From JAGQRJ01 sp041402045 (lineage in GTDB: Bacteria > Planctomycetota > J058), in the NCBI GenBank assembly GCA_041402045.1, contig JAWKSZ010000016.1, positions 67,982 through 131,981 of the forward strand: 64,000 nucleotides of DNA, read 5' to 3'. Below the pieces are notes generated by a model that was not told the origin of the DNA, did not search any database, and saw only the letters and a list, made by a program, of their open reading frames with translations. This document shows, one piece after another, positions 37,677 to 46,250 of this stretch. The position numbers were made by a program, and so were the translations under genes. Position 1 is the first letter of the stretch; every line of letters starts with the position of its first letter.

Positions 37677-38909
37677 TCAGGGATCGAGGCGGATCGAGTC
37701 GAAGAAGGCCGCGGCCCCTGGGTCGTCGGCGTCCGCGCTGGCCCAGGAGAAGCAGAGCATGCGGTCCCCGTCGACGACCACGAGTCGCGTCGCGTAGAGG
37801 GGGGGCCCCGGGGCCTGGGGTGACGTGTAGGACCAGGTCGCGACCGCGGCGGGCCGGCCCGATACCTGCCGGGTCTCGATCGGGGCCAGGGGAGGTCCGG
37901 CGTTGAGGAACGGGGCGAACAGCGTGGCGGGGGCCGGGCTCCCGCTCACGTGCTCGACGAGCAGCGCCGCCGAGCGCAGGCCTCGCGGATCGACGCAGTT
38001 GAACTGGGCGCCGGGCACCGGCACGGAGGTGAACTGCGCAGGCGTGTCGCAACGCAGGCCCAGCCGGCGATTGGTGAACGCCCCGGCGCGAAGCTGGGCG
38101 TCGTCGGCCACGAGCTCCCGCTCCTGCTCCAGGGTGCGCCGGGGCGCGGGGGGGAGGTCGCGCGCCGAGGTCGCGTCGAGGTCGAGCGCGGCCTCGACCT
38201 CGTCCCAGGGGAGGGGCTGGGCCTGGTTGCTCAGCCAGCGCAGCGTCAACACGCGGCCGCGTTGCTCCAGGCGCACGAGCTCCAGCCGCGAACGCAGCGC
38301 CCCGACCGCGCGTTGCAGCGGCCCGGTCGCCTGGGCCTCGCGCAGGAGGTGCGTCGCGGGTCGTCCGCAGAGCGTGACGTCCTCCACGCGTTCGGCCTCG
38401 ACGCTCAGCGCGCGGCCGTGGAGCGGCGAGAGGGGCGCGTCGAGGTCCGGGGTGCCGTCGGGCGTCGCCAGGTGGAGGTCGAGGGTCCCGCCGTGGCCGA
38501 CGTACGACACGAGGGTCGCGCCCTGCTCGAGCTCGGACACGTACTCCAGGCGACGCCAACGGCGCTCGGGGAGCTCGAGGGTCAGCCCGAGAAGAGCGTT
38601 GTGGTAGCGCGCCCCGTCGGCCAGGCCGGCCGCGGCGACCGACGCGTCGTCCAACTCGAAGGGGGTCGCGCACACGCCAACGAGCGCCCCCACGAGCGCA
38701 CACAGGCCGACGCCGACCGCCACCGCCAGGGGCGCTCGGGGCCGGGGCGACCCGGGCGGCTTGGGCGCGGGCGCCTGAGCGCGGAACACCTCGGAGCAGC
38801 GGCGGCAGCGCAGCGGCCGGCCGAGGACCCGGGAGGGGATCCGCATCTCGGTGGCGCAGGCGGGGCAGGCGAGCCGGAGGCTGGAGTCGGACGCGGTGGA
38901 GTCGTTCAT
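37677..38909 (-). CDS. Membrane protein with MJ0042-type zinc ribbon
   Basis: 410 residues from ATG 38909. The N-terminus is cytoplasmic, with the zinc ribbon CPACATEMRIPSRVLGRPLR followed by CRRC (ligands Cys15, Cys18, Cys35, Cys38), typical of planctomycete and myxobacterial signalling proteins. A single transmembrane helix follows (about 58-80, PLAVAVGVGLCALVGALVGV). The extracytoplasmic part contains two related halves, each beginning with a phrase like NALLGLTLELPERRW or NRRLGLRCDTPAQFT, and ending with a strand such as MLCFSWASADADDPGAAAFF. Function unknown. No clear Shine-Dalgarno. Lies upstream of the aminotransferase in the same direction. Confidence 0.72.
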   Translation of the reverse strand: MNDSTASDSSLRLACPACATEMRIPSRVLGRPLRCRRCSEVFRAQAPAPKPPGSPRPRAPLAVAVGVGLCALVGALVGVCATPFELDDASVAAAGLADGARYHNALLGLTLELPERRWRRLEYVSELEQGATLVSYVGHGGTLDLHLATPDGTPDLDAPLSPLHGRALSVEAERVEDVTLCGRPATHLLREAQATGPLQRAVGALRSRLELVRLEQRGRVLTLRWLSNQAQPLPWDEVEAALDLDATSARDLPPAPRRTLEQERELVADDAQLRAGAFTNRRLGLRCDTPAQFTSVPVPGAQFNCVDPRGLRSAALLVEHVSGSPAPATLFAPFLNAGPPLAPIETRQVSGRPAAVATWSYTSPQAPGPPLYATRLVVVDGDRMLCFSWASADADDPGAAAFFDSIRLDP

Positions 38910-39029
38910 GGCCAGGAGGCCGCAAGCCGAGCGCCAGCGTCCAACGGGCCTCGTCACAGGAGTTGCGCGCTTGCGGTCCGCTTCATTTCCGCCAGGGGCG
39001 AGGCGAGCGGAAACGCCGTTTGCAGCGAG

Positions 39030-39527
39030 TCACCCGCCAAGGCGGGTGAGCAGGAAGGCCTGCCAACCGCTGGCGGCGAGGGCCAGGGCCAGGGCCACCC
39101 AGCGCCCGGGGGTCCGGCGCCGGGCGAGCAGCCACAGCGCGGCCAGGAGCGCGAACCCAGCGAAGGCGCTCCCCAGCCAGGGGAGGAAGGCCGAGCACAC
39201 CGCGATCGTGCCCACCTTGAACCCGGCGGGCAGCCGTCGCCGGCCGGGCCGGGGCTCCCGCGCCGGGGGCTCGGGCGCGGGCGCGTCGTCGGAGTCGTCC
39301 TCGGTCAAGGACGCCGGGAGCGAGACCTCGGGGGCGGGGCCGCTCGGCGGGAACGCCGCGTCCAGGAGCGTGGCGGCGGTGGGGTAGTCGTCGTCCGTGA
39401 CGCCGATCCACAGCGGGTCCTCGGCCACGGGGACGGGCACGATCCCGACCTCGACCAGGACTTCGCGGGCGCGCTCGGCCTCGAGGGCGGAGGCGGCCTG
39501 GAACACGACTCGGGGCGCGGCTGCCAT
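39030..39527 (-). CDS. Small membrane protein with DUF2007-like N-terminus
   Basis: 165 residues. The N-terminal 60 residues, VVFQAASALEAERAREVLVE then VGIVPVPVAEDPLWIGV, look like the DUF2007 putative signal-transducing fold (beta-alpha-beta with alternation between short- and long-range contacts). A Pro/Glu-rich linker and two transmembrane helices follow (about 104-135 and 140-160). ATG 39527 lacks a Shine-Dalgarno; TACCTT lies 11 bases upstream, so the leader would be very short. It is divergent from the squalene-synthase-like operon and shares the 34-bp promoter region with it. Confidence 0.65.
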   Translation of the reverse strand: MAAAPRVVFQAASALEAERAREVLVEVGIVPVPVAEDPLWIGVTDDDYPTAATLLDAAFPPSGPAPEVSLPASLTEDDSDDAPAPEPPAREPRPGRRRLPAGFKVGTIAVCSAFLPWLGSAFAGFALLAALWLLARRRTPGRWVALALALAASGWQAFLLTRLGG

Positions 39528-39549
39528 TGGTGCCGTCGAAGGTAACTGG

Positions 39550-39555
39550 TCTAAT
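39550..39555 (+). promoter_or_regulatory. -10 hexamer TCTAAT of a probable leaderless promoter
   Basis: TCTAAT (5 of 6 to TATAAT) is followed by six bases and GTG 39562; the spacer is C-rich and has no Shine-Dalgarno. Confidence 0.5.
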
Positions 39556-39561
39556 CCCCCG

Positions 39562-40473
39562 GTGCCCAGCCTGGAAGACGCCTACGCCCACTGCCACGCG
39601 ATCGTCGCGGACCGCGCGAAGAACTTCCTCTACGCGTTCAAGCTCCTCCCCCAGGAGCGGCGGCAGGCGCTGGAGGCGATCTACGCCTACTGCCGGCTGG
39701 CCGACGACTTCGCCGACGACGACGGGCTCGAGACCGCCGAGCGCGCGCGCAAGCTGGCGGACCTCCGCCGGCGCCTGGCCCGCGCCTGCGGCGCGCCGGA
39801 CCCCGGCGGGGACGCGCCTCTGCCCGAGAACCCCGAGGTCGACCCGCTGATGCTCGCCCTCGGCGACGCCGTGCGCCGGTTCGGGGTGGGCTACGACGAC
39901 CTGGACCAGGTCGCGCAGGGCTGCGAGCAGGACCTGGAGGTCCTGCGCTACGACGACTTCGAGGGGCTCTACGGCTACTGCTACCAGGTGGCGTCGGCGG
40001 TCGGCCTCGCCTGCCTGGACGTGTTCGGCTACTCCGGCGACCGGGCCTCGGCCCGCGAGCTGGCCGAGGCGCTGGGGATCGCCATGCAGCTCACGAACAT
40101 TACCCGCGACGTGACCGAGGACCTCGAGCGCGACCGGGTCTACCTCCCCCAGGAGGACCTGCGCCGGTTCGGCGTGAGCGAGGCGGACCTCGCCCGCGGC
40201 GAGGTGACCCCCGCGGTGCGCGCCCTGATCCAGTTCCAGGTCGAGCGCGCCGAGGGCTACTTCGCGCAGGGCGCGCGCCTCGCGCCGCGGGTGCTGCGCG
40301 CCTCGCGGGTGTGCCCCCTGGCCCTGGCCTCGATCTACCGCGCCCTGTTGCGCGAGGTCGAGCGCCGCGACTACGACGTGTTCTCCGAGCGCGTGTCCTT
40401 GAGCTCTGGGCGCAAGCTGGCGCTCATGCTCCTGTCCATGGGCCGGGCGTTCGTGACCCGAGGTGCTTCGTGA
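39562..40473 (+). CDS. Squalene/phytoene synthase (HpnC/HpnD-like)
   Basis: 303 residues, trans-isoprenyl-diphosphate synthase of head-to-head type. First Asp-rich motif YCRLADDFADDD (44-55); second motif NITRDVTEDLERDRVYLP (179-196), with the FLxxxCxxxSxxxG-like start AHCHAIVADRAKNFLYAFKL typical of HpnC/HpnD and CrtB. The product would be presqualene diphosphate/squalene or phytoene from farnesyl or geranylgeranyl diphosphate. Hopanoid precursor synthesis is plausible because an HpnN-like exporter is encoded 10 kb away, but phytoene synthase cannot be excluded. The stop overlaps the lpxA start (GTGA). GTG start preceded directly by a -10-like hexamer. Confidence 0.88.
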   Translation: MPSLEDAYAHCHAIVADRAKNFLYAFKLLPQERRQALEAIYAYCRLADDFADDDGLETAERARKLADLRRRLARACGAPDPGGDAPLPENPEVDPLMLALGDAVRRFGVGYDDLDQVAQGCEQDLEVLRYDDFEGLYGYCYQVASAVGLACLDVFGYSGDRASARELAEALGIAMQLTNITRDVTEDLERDRVYLPQEDLRRFGVSEADLARGEVTPAVRALIQFQVERAEGYFAQGARLAPRVLRASRVCPLALASIYRALLREVERRDYDVFSERVSLSSGRKLALMLLSMGRAFVTRGAS

Positions 40474-41306
40474 GCGAGATCCACCCCACCGCCGTGATCG
40501 GCCAGGACGTCGAGCTCGGCGCCGGGACCACCGTCGGTCCCTTCGCCGTGATCGAGGACGGCGTGAAGCTCGGCAAGGACAACCGGATCTGGACCCGGGC
40601 GTTCCTGGGCAAGGGCACGACCCTGGGCGACGGCAACCAGGTGCACATGGGCGCGGTGCTCGGACACCTGCCCCAGGACGTGAGCTTCGACCCCGCCACC
40701 GAGACCTACACCCGGATCGGCGACCGCAACGTGTTCCGGGAATACTCCCAGGTGCACCGCGCGACCAAGGCCGGGCAGGCCACGGTGATCGGCGACGACA
40801 ACCTGTTCATGGCCCTCAGCCACGTGGCCCACGACTGTGTCGTCGGCAACCGCGTGATCCTGGTGAACCAGGCCAGCCTGCCTGGGCACTGCCACGTCGG
40901 CGACCGCGTGCTCATGAGCGGCTTCACCGGGATCCACCAGTTCTGCCGGATCGGGCGCCTGGCCATGGTCTCGGCGCTCTCGGTGAGCAACAAGGACCTG
41001 CCCCCGTTCTTCATTTACGGCGGGCGGCCGGCGCGGGCCGAGGGCGTGAACGTGGTCGGGCTGCGCCGGGCCGGGCTCGGCGCCGACGCGCGCCAGGCGT
41101 TGAAGGAGGCCTTCCGCCTGCTCTACCGCTCGGAGCTCACGATCCCCGAGGCGATCGAGAAGATCGAGGCCGAGCTCAAGGGGCCCGAGGTCGAGGAGCT
41201 GGTCGCCTTCGTGCGCGCCAGCACCCGCGGCGTCGCGCTGGGCGCCACCGTCTCCGCCGACTCGCTGGGGGGCAAGGCGCACGAGCGGCGGCGGCGCGGC
41301 TCCTGA
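40470..41306 (+). CDS. lpxA: Acyl-ACP:UDP-N-acetylglucosamine O-acyltransferase
   Basis: First enzyme of lipid A synthesis, cytoplasmic trimer with left-handed beta helix. 278 residues. Hexapeptide repeats from residue 5 (IHPTAVIGQDVELGAGTTVG) and the LpxA insert GHLPQDVSFDPATETYTRIG; catalytic His121 in LSHVAHDCVVGN (His125 in E. coli); then FTGIHQFCRIGRLAMVSALS and the C-terminal helical domain. Ser in VSALSVSNKDLPPF replaces the more usual SxVxQDVPP. Its presence indicates an LPS-type outer membrane. GTG 40470 overlaps the upstream synthase stop by four bases. A glycosyltransferase follows with another overlap. Other lpx genes are not in the window. Confidence 0.95.
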   Translation: MSEIHPTAVIGQDVELGAGTTVGPFAVIEDGVKLGKDNRIWTRAFLGKGTTLGDGNQVHMGAVLGHLPQDVSFDPATETYTRIGDRNVFREYSQVHRATKAGQATVIGDDNLFMALSHVAHDCVVGNRVILVNQASLPGHCHVGDRVLMSGFTGIHQFCRIGRLAMVSALSVSNKDLPPFFIYGGRPARAEGVNVVGLRRAGLGADARQALKEAFRLLYRSELTIPEAIEKIEAELKGPEVEELVAFVRASTRGVALGATVSADSLGGKAHERRRRGS

Positions 41307-42241
41307 AGCCCGTCGTCTTGATCTGCTCCCTCGGCGGGCCCTGGCTCGCCGAGTGCCTGTCGGCGTTGCGCCGCCAGGCGACCCCCCACGAGCCGTGGGT
41401 GCTCCTCGACGGCGCGAGCGAGGGTGACGCCGACGCCTGGCGCGCGCGCTTCCCCGAGGCCCAGGTCGTGGCGTGTGCCGAGCGCCGGGGGTTCGCCCCC
41501 TGCGCTCAGGTCGGGCTCGAGCGCGCCCGGGCTCTGGGCGCTGAGTGGGCGCTCCTGCTCAACGACGACGTGAGCCTCGACCCCGGCGCCTTGGACCTGC
41601 TGCTCGCGGCGGCGCAGGCGGACCCCCGCGCGGGGGCGCTCGCGCCCTTGCTCCTCGACCCCCTGGGCCGGGTGAACAGCTACGGGCTCGAGGTGAACCT
41701 CCTGGGCTGCGCCCGGGACCGCGCCCGTGGCCGGCCGGCGGAGGAGGCGCTGCGCCTCGCGCCGGCGGCGATCGCGGCCAGCGCCGCGGCGCTCCTGGTC
41801 CGGATCGCCGCGCTGCCGGAGGGGGAGCCCCTCGACCCGGGGTATCGCTACTACTACGAGGACGTGGACCTCGGACTCGCGCTGCGCGACGGCGGATGGA
41901 CCGTGCGCCTCGTGCCCGACGCCCGCGGCGTGCACCTCGAGTCGCAGTCGATCGGGCGCGGCTCGCCGCGGAAGGCCCACTACCTCGCGCGGAACCAGGT
42001 GCGCTTCGTGCTCCGCACCTTCCCCCGGCGGCACCTGACCTGGATCCTGCCGCTCGCGCTGGGGCGGCTCGCGCTGCGGCCGGCGGTGCACGCAGCCCAC
42101 GGCGAGTGGAGGCACGCCTGGGCGACCTTCACCGCAGGGGCCAGCCTCCTGCGCGCGCTCCCCCAGCGTCGGCCCATGGGGACGCGCACCTTCCGGCAGG
42201 TCGCGCCGAGGCTGCGTTGGAGGGCGACCCCGCAGGGTTGA
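41303..42241 (+). CDS. Family 2 glycosyltransferase (rhamnosyltransferase-like)
   Basis: GT-A fold, about 312 residues. PVVLICSLGGPWLAECLSAL opens the nucleotide-binding fold; the metal-binding motif is in WALLLNDDVSLDPGALDLLL, and the GT2 acceptor-side signature is in GYRYYYEDVDLGLALRDGGW. A C-terminal helical part follows. Such enzymes add sugars to lipid or polysaccharide acceptors at the inner membrane. Start: no ATG or GTG fits; CTG 41303-41305 overlaps the lpxA stop as CTGA, mimicking the ATGA/GTGA overlaps seen across the window, while TTG 41318 is the alternative and would remove the first strand. Context suggests a role on lipid A/LPS or an isoprenoid lipid. Confidence 0.87.
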   Translation: MKPVVLICSLGGPWLAECLSALRRQATPHEPWVLLDGASEGDADAWRARFPEAQVVACAERRGFAPCAQVGLERARALGAEWALLLNDDVSLDPGALDLLLAAAQADPRAGALAPLLLDPLGRVNSYGLEVNLLGCARDRARGRPAEEALRLAPAAIAASAAALLVRIAALPEGEPLDPGYRYYYEDVDLGLALRDGGWTVRLVPDARGVHLESQSIGRGSPRKAHYLARNQVRFVLRTFPRRHLTWILPLALGRLALRPAVHAAHGEWRHAWATFTAGASLLRALPQRRPMGTRTFRQVAPRLRWRATPQG

Positions 42242-42385
42242 ACCCTTCGCAGTGCACTCCCCTGCACCGGTGTAAGGCCTTGCGACGAAACGGTCCCTGC
42301 GCCAGACCGCATGAATTCCCGTTCATGTCCGCCGGCGCGAAATCTTCTGGCGGACTGGGTCGTTGTAAGGGTTGCAGCCGAAGGG

Positions 42386-42391
42386 TAGGGT
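42386..42391 (+). promoter_or_regulatory. -10 hexamer TAGGGT of a probable leaderless promoter
   Basis: TAGGGT, six-base spacer, then GTG 42398. No Shine-Dalgarno. Confidence 0.45.
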
Positions 42392-42397
42392 TCCGCC

Positions 42398-43198
42398 GTG
42401 CGAGTTTTGGCAGCGATCCTGGTGGCCGCGAGCGCGGCGTATGGCCAAGGCCTCGGCTTGACCGAGACCGGGCAGGACCACGCGCACCCCTCGCTGGTGC
42501 TCGAGCACGCGCGGGTGGCGCCGGGGTCGAGCACGACCCTCGCGGTGCGCTTCACCTTGAGCCCCGAGTGGCACCTCTACTGGACCAACCCTGGAGACTC
42601 GGGCGACGCGCCCCAGGTCGAGCTCGCGCTCCCCGCGGGCGTGACCGCCGGCGCGATCCAGTGGCCGGTGCCGACGCGCCACGTGCTCCCCGGTGACCTG
42701 CTGGGCTACCTCTACGAGGAGGAGCTGGTGCTCCTGATCCCGCTCGAGGTCGGAGCCGGGGTCAAGCCCGGCGCGTACCCGATCCAAGCCGAGCTGGGCT
42801 GGCTGGTGTGCAAGGACGTGTGTCTCATGGGCGACGACGCCCTCGAGCTGGCGCTCGAGGTCGGCCCGCCCCAGGCGGGAGACGCCGAGGCCAAGGCGCT
42901 GTTCGCCCGCGCCCGGGCCCGCCTGCCCCGCGCGCCCAAGGACGGCGAGCTCCAGGCCGAGCTCGCGGGCGACGCGCTCACCCTCGAGGTGCCCGGGGCG
43001 ACGAAGCTCGTGTTCTTCCCCGAGTCGACCCCCGCCGCCAAGGACTCGCTCACGGCGGGCGAGGTCGAGGGCGAGCGGCTCACGATCCACTACGGCGCGC
43101 TGGGCGACGCCACCGCGCTCCGAGGCATTCTGCGCGTCACCAAGGGCGACGCGTCCTACGGCCTGCAGGTCGAGGTCGCGGTCCCGCGCGCCGACTGA
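42398..43198 (+). CDS. DsbD-alpha-like periplasmic redox domain protein
   Basis: 266 residues. Signal peptide MRVLAAILVAASAAYGQ. The domain matches the N-terminal (alpha) domain of DsbD/ScsB proteins: FTLSPEWHLYWTNPGDSGDA, PVPTRHVLPGDLLGYLYEEE, and the redox pair Cys138-x3-Cys142 in GWLVCKDVCLMGD. In DsbD this domain passes reducing equivalents from the membrane domain to periplasmic partners; here it is a stand-alone secreted protein without the membrane and thioredoxin domains. A thioredoxin-fold secreted protein is encoded 73 bp downstream and may be its partner. The GTG start directly follows a TANNNT hexamer. Confidence 0.85.
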   Translation: MRVLAAILVAASAAYGQGLGLTETGQDHAHPSLVLEHARVAPGSSTTLAVRFTLSPEWHLYWTNPGDSGDAPQVELALPAGVTAGAIQWPVPTRHVLPGDLLGYLYEEELVLLIPLEVGAGVKPGAYPIQAELGWLVCKDVCLMGDDALELALEVGPPQAGDAEAKALFARARARLPRAPKDGELQAELAGDALTLEVPGATKLVFFPESTPAAKDSLTAGEVEGERLTIHYGALGDATALRGILRVTKGDASYGLQVEVAVPRAD

Positions 43199-43271
43199 TC
43201 TACCCAACCACCCGCCGCGCGAGGCGCGCGGCACCCGCCTCCCCGTGAGGCACTCACAGAAGGAGTTTCCC

Positions 43272-43895
43272 ATGAAGAAGGTCATGTTCTGCGCTGCCGC
43301 GGCGGTGCTGGCGGCCGTCACGTGCTTCGTCCCCGCTCAGGCCGACGAGGCCAAGGGCATGCACAAGGGCGCCAGCGTCGGGGCCATGGCTCCCGACTTC
43401 ACCCTGACCGACACCGACGGCAACGAGCACACCCTGGCCGACCTCTAGGGCAAGGTCGTGGTGCTCGAGTGGTTCAACCCCACCTGTCCCTACGTGGTCA
43501 AGCACCACGAGAAGAACCCGACCATGAAGACCCTCTACGCCAAGTACAAGGAGCAAGGCGTGGTGTGGCTGGCGATCAACTCGGGCGCTGAGGGCAAGCC
43601 CGGTTCGTCGACCGAGGAGAACACCGCCGCCCGCGAGAAGTGGGGGATCGAGTATCCCGTGCTGCTCGACGCCGACGGCAGCGTGGGCCACGCCTACGGC
43701 GCGCGCACGACCCCGCACATGTTCGTGATCAACGGCGAGGGCAACCTGGTCTACGCCGGCGCGATCGACAACGACCGCCGCAACGTCGGCGACGTGAACT
43801 ACGTCGAGAAGGCCCTGGACGCGGTCCTGGCTGGCAAGGAAGTCACCGAGGCGACGACCAAGCCCTACGGCTGCAGCGTCAAGTACTCGAACTAA
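43272..43895 (+). CDS. Secreted redoxin/thioredoxin-fold protein interrupted by in-frame TAG
   Basis: ATG 43272 (AAGGAG upstream) starts a signal peptide (MKKVMFCAAAAVLAAVTCFV, then PAQA). The domain begins VGAMAPDFTLTDTDGNEHTL and ADL, then codon 59 is TAG (43446-43448), after which the same frame continues GKVVVLEWFNPTCPYVVKHH and ends GCSVKYSN at 43895. Family members have Lys or Tyr at this position; AAG to TAG is the simplest explanation. Only Cys72 of the active-site region is present (CPYV, not CxxC), as in the thioredoxin-like group with TNPxCPF motifs. Total 207 codons. Not a frameshift: the frame is the same on both sides. Convergent with the RING-like gene; a perfect hairpin lies between. 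Confidence 0.85.
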
Positions 43896-43915
43896 CCCGG
43901 ACGCGAGTCCAGGAC

Positions 43916-43943
43916 GACGCGGCGGCCTCTCGGCCGCCGCGTC
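43916..43943. terminator. Perfect 12-bp hairpin between convergent genes
   Basis: GACGCGGCGGCC pairs with GGCCGCCGCGTC around TCTC; 20 bp after the redoxin stop and 12 bp before the stop of the leftward gene, so bidirectional. Confidence 0.75.
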
Positions 43944-43954
43944 GGCATGTACGC

Positions 43955-44677
43955 TCAGTCGCGGTAGACGAAGCGCGCCACCGCCAGGCCGAACAGGAGC
44001 GCGCCGCCGAGGAGCACCTCCTGCAGCGCCGGGTGGTGCAGCCACACGGGGCGGTCCTCCCAACGCCCGGGCAACGCAACCAGCCAGGTCAGGAGCTGGA
44101 GCCCGCACCAGGCGATCAGGCTCCCCGCGACGAACCCTAGCGCCGCGCGCACGCGGCACGTCGCCGGCGTGGGGAAGCGCGCCCGCCGACGTCGCGAGCC
44201 GCGCCGGGGCTCGACGGACGGAGCAGGGGGCGGCGCGCTCCGGGTGCGCTCGTAGGTCACGAACCAGAAGAACGCCACGATCGGGCCCAGGATCGCCAGC
44301 ACCGCCGGGAGCGATACGCGCCTGCCCAAGGACGACACGACGAGGGCCACGGCGACGACGCCGAGGTAGCGCTTCGCGAGCTGCGTGCGCGACGGGCGCA
44401 CCGCGTCGACGAGGCGCACGGTGCGGCGCGGGGCCTGCAGCTTCCCCTGCGCCTTCGCCGTCGAGCGGCGGCGTCGCGGCCGAGGTTCTGGGTCGTCCTC
44501 CACGCTGGCGTCGCAGGCCGCGCAGCGGGGATGTTCGTCGAAGCACGCAGCGTGGTGCCACGCCATGCAGGCTAGGCACGGGCGCTTGAGGTCCGCGGGG
44601 TCGATCGCGTCGTGGCAGTAGGGGCAGCGGAGGTCCGGGACGAGGTCCAGCGGTGCGGTGTGGAGGCGGGTGTTCAT
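43955..44677 (-). CDS. Membrane protein with RING-like zinc finger (paralogue B)
   Basis: 240 residues from ATG 44677, which overlaps the stop of the upstream paralogue (ATGA). The N-terminal finger has ligands Cys18, Cys21, Cys34, Cys37, His41/His42, Cys45, Cys52 and Cys55 (CPYCHDAI, PCLACMAWHHAACF, HPRCAAC), a cross-brace pattern like the prokaryotic RING families described by Aravind and colleagues. A basic linker (RPRRRRSTAKAQGK) leads to three or four transmembrane helices (about 100-145, 175-205, 218-236). The finger would be cytoplasmic. It shares the same helix layout with its neighbour, so the pair arose by tandem duplication. A third protein with identical ligand spacing is encoded at 62134. 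Function unknown. Confidence 0.75.
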   Translation of the reverse strand: MNTRLHTAPLDLVPDLRCPYCHDAIDPADLKRPCLACMAWHHAACFDEHPRCAACDASVEDDPEPRPRRRRSTAKAQGKLQAPRRTVRLVDAVRPSRTQLAKRYLGVVAVALVVSSLGRRVSLPAVLAILGPIVAFFWFVTYERTRSAPPPAPSVEPRRGSRRRRARFPTPATCRVRAALGFVAGSLIAWCGLQLLTWLVALPGRWEDRPVWLHHPALQEVLLGGALLFGLAVARFVYRD

Positions 44678-45417
44678 TCGCGCGCCACCGCCTTCGCGGC
44701 GGCGGCGCCCACGAGCAGCGCGACGACCGCGTAGAGCGCCACGGTCGCGGGGTGGTGCAGGAGCGCTCCGAAGCGCGGGTCCTCCCGGACCTGGCGCAGG
44801 GTCACGAGCCACAGGAGCCGGGTGATCCCGATCCAGCCGATCAGCGCGCCCACGCCGAAGCCCAGGATCCCGCGACGGACGCTCGCTGCCGAGGTGTGGC
44901 GACGCGCCGCGGAGCTCTGGGCGCGCTCGCGGGTGACCCACAGCAGCACGGCGAACACACCGCCGAGCCAGCCCAGGGCAAGGAGCGGGTGGGCGTCGAG
45001 GAAGCCCTTGCGCTGCACGCCGGGGCCCGTCCACGCGGCCGCGTGGCGCAGGTGGTTCCACGCGCCGAGGCCGAGGGCTCCGAGGGCGCAGCACACGATC
45101 GCGAGGCGTCGCGCGGCGAGCTGAGCCACCGTCGGGCGCAGAGCCTCCGCGAGCCGCGTCCGGCGTCTCGGTGCGCGCGCCTTGGATTCGCGCCGACGCC
45201 TGCGCCGCGGGGGCGCGGCGTCGCTCAGCGGCGCCTCGCAGGCGGCGCAGCGCGGGTGCTCGGCGGCGCAGGCCGCGTGGTGCCAGGCCATGCAAGCCAG
45301 GCACGGCTGCTTGGCGTCGTCGGCCTCGATCGCGTCGTGGCAGTAGGGGCAGCGTGGGCGCTCGACCGTGAGGTCGAGGTGTGGGGCGGGGTGAGAGCTG
45401 GGAGCGCAGGGTCGCAT
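44674..45417 (-). CDS. Membrane protein with RING-like zinc finger (paralogue A)
   Basis: 247 residues from ATG 45417 (GGAGGGAGG upstream). Ligands Cys23, Cys26, Cys39, Cys42, His46/His47, Cys50, Cys57, Cys60 have exactly the spacing of paralogue B and of the protein at 62134: C-x2-C-x12-C-x2-C-x3-HH-x2-C-x6-C-x2-C. A basic linker (RRRRRRESKARAPRRRTR) precedes four hydrophobic segments. Sequence beyond the finger is related to paralogue B (ILGFGVGALIGWIGITRLLW against ALGFVAGSLIAWCGLQLLTW). First gene of a two-gene operon with four-base overlap. In eukaryotes such fingers recruit E2 enzymes; no ubiquitin-like genes are visible here, so a binding or signalling role is only a suggestion. Confidence 0.75.
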   Translation of the reverse strand: MRPCAPSSHPAPHLDLTVERPRCPYCHDAIEADDAKQPCLACMAWHHAACAAEHPRCAACEAPLSDAAPPRRRRRRESKARAPRRRTRLAEALRPTVAQLAARRLAIVCCALGALGLGAWNHLRHAAAWTGPGVQRKGFLDAHPLLALGWLGGVFAVLLWVTRERAQSSAARRHTSAASVRRGILGFGVGALIGWIGITRLLWLVTLRQVREDPRFGALLHHPATVALYAVVALLVGAAAAKAVARE

Positions 45418-45637
45418 GCCTCCCTCCTGGGCAAGGGACGGTCCGTCGGCCGCTGCGGCGGGCGTGCTGAGGTTGCGCGAGCGCGCTGTCGCCGCCGTTG
45501 ACGCTCGGGGCACGGAGTGCGCGACACCGATCTGGGTCGGCGGGCCTGCTCGCGGCGCACGGCCCGGTTGCGCTCCCGGCTAGAGGGTGCCATGCAGGGG
45601 CAGGGCTCGCCGGTGCCCCCTCGAGGAGTCCAACGAC

Positions 45638-46068
45638 GTGCGCATGGACCTGAGATCCCTCACGAGCCTCAAGACCTCGGTCATCGTGGGCTGCGTGGTG
45701 CTGTGGAACGCTGGCCTGGGGCTGGGCTTCTACCTGAACGGGGGGAGCGGCCACCTGAAGGCGGGCCCCGGACTGCTCGCCGTGGCCGCGACCTGCGCCT
45801 CCTGCGGCTTCGCGTGCGCCGCTTGGCGTTCTCCCGGGGATCCAGGACGCGCTGCTGGAGGACTCACGGAGGGACGCCTTTCGCCCCCTTCCTGTTCGTA
45901 GCGGGGATCACGGGGGTCCTCGCGGTGGGCCTGCTCGCGAGGCTAGCGCCCCGGGTCGGGGACGGAGCTCAGGCGCGTCGCACGGTGCGACCCCAGGGCA
46001 GACCTTTTCAGACCCGATCGGCCCGTGGGCGTCGCTCGAGCTCAAGTGCCTGTTCCTCAATTGCTTAA
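45638..46068 (+). CDS. Small membrane protein, frameshifted
   Basis: GTG 45638 follows GAGGAG at a good distance. The product starts VRMDLRSLTSLKTSVIVGCV with hydrophobic segment VLWNAGLGLGFYL and a second one, LLAVAATCASCGFACAAW. After frame changes near 45840 and 45880 a third segment follows, PFLFVAGITGVLAVGLLARL. The 3' end is uncertain; TAA 46066-46068 is the stop of the last frame. No family recognised. Divergent from the RING-like pair. Support is the ribosome binding site and hydrophobic pattern only. Confidence 0.45.
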
Positions 46069-46250
46069 GGTGCAGTAGACCCACTGAGGCGCGACCCGGA
46101 TCCGGTCCCTAAGAGAGACGAACCGCCTCGCCCACTTCCGGGCGATGGCACGGATCCGGGTGGGACGATCCACAAAACTCATTGAGGCTCAATTGGATAG
46201 CGCTTCGGTCCCGTGCTTGCTCTGGAGCTAGGAAACGGAGTCACGAAGCG

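Noticed and set aside
46183..46210. Sequence GCTCAATTGGATAGCG resembles a tRNA D-arm
   Set aside because: No T-arm consensus, anticodon stem or acceptor pairing follows within 60 bases; it lies in a leader region before ATG 46251.
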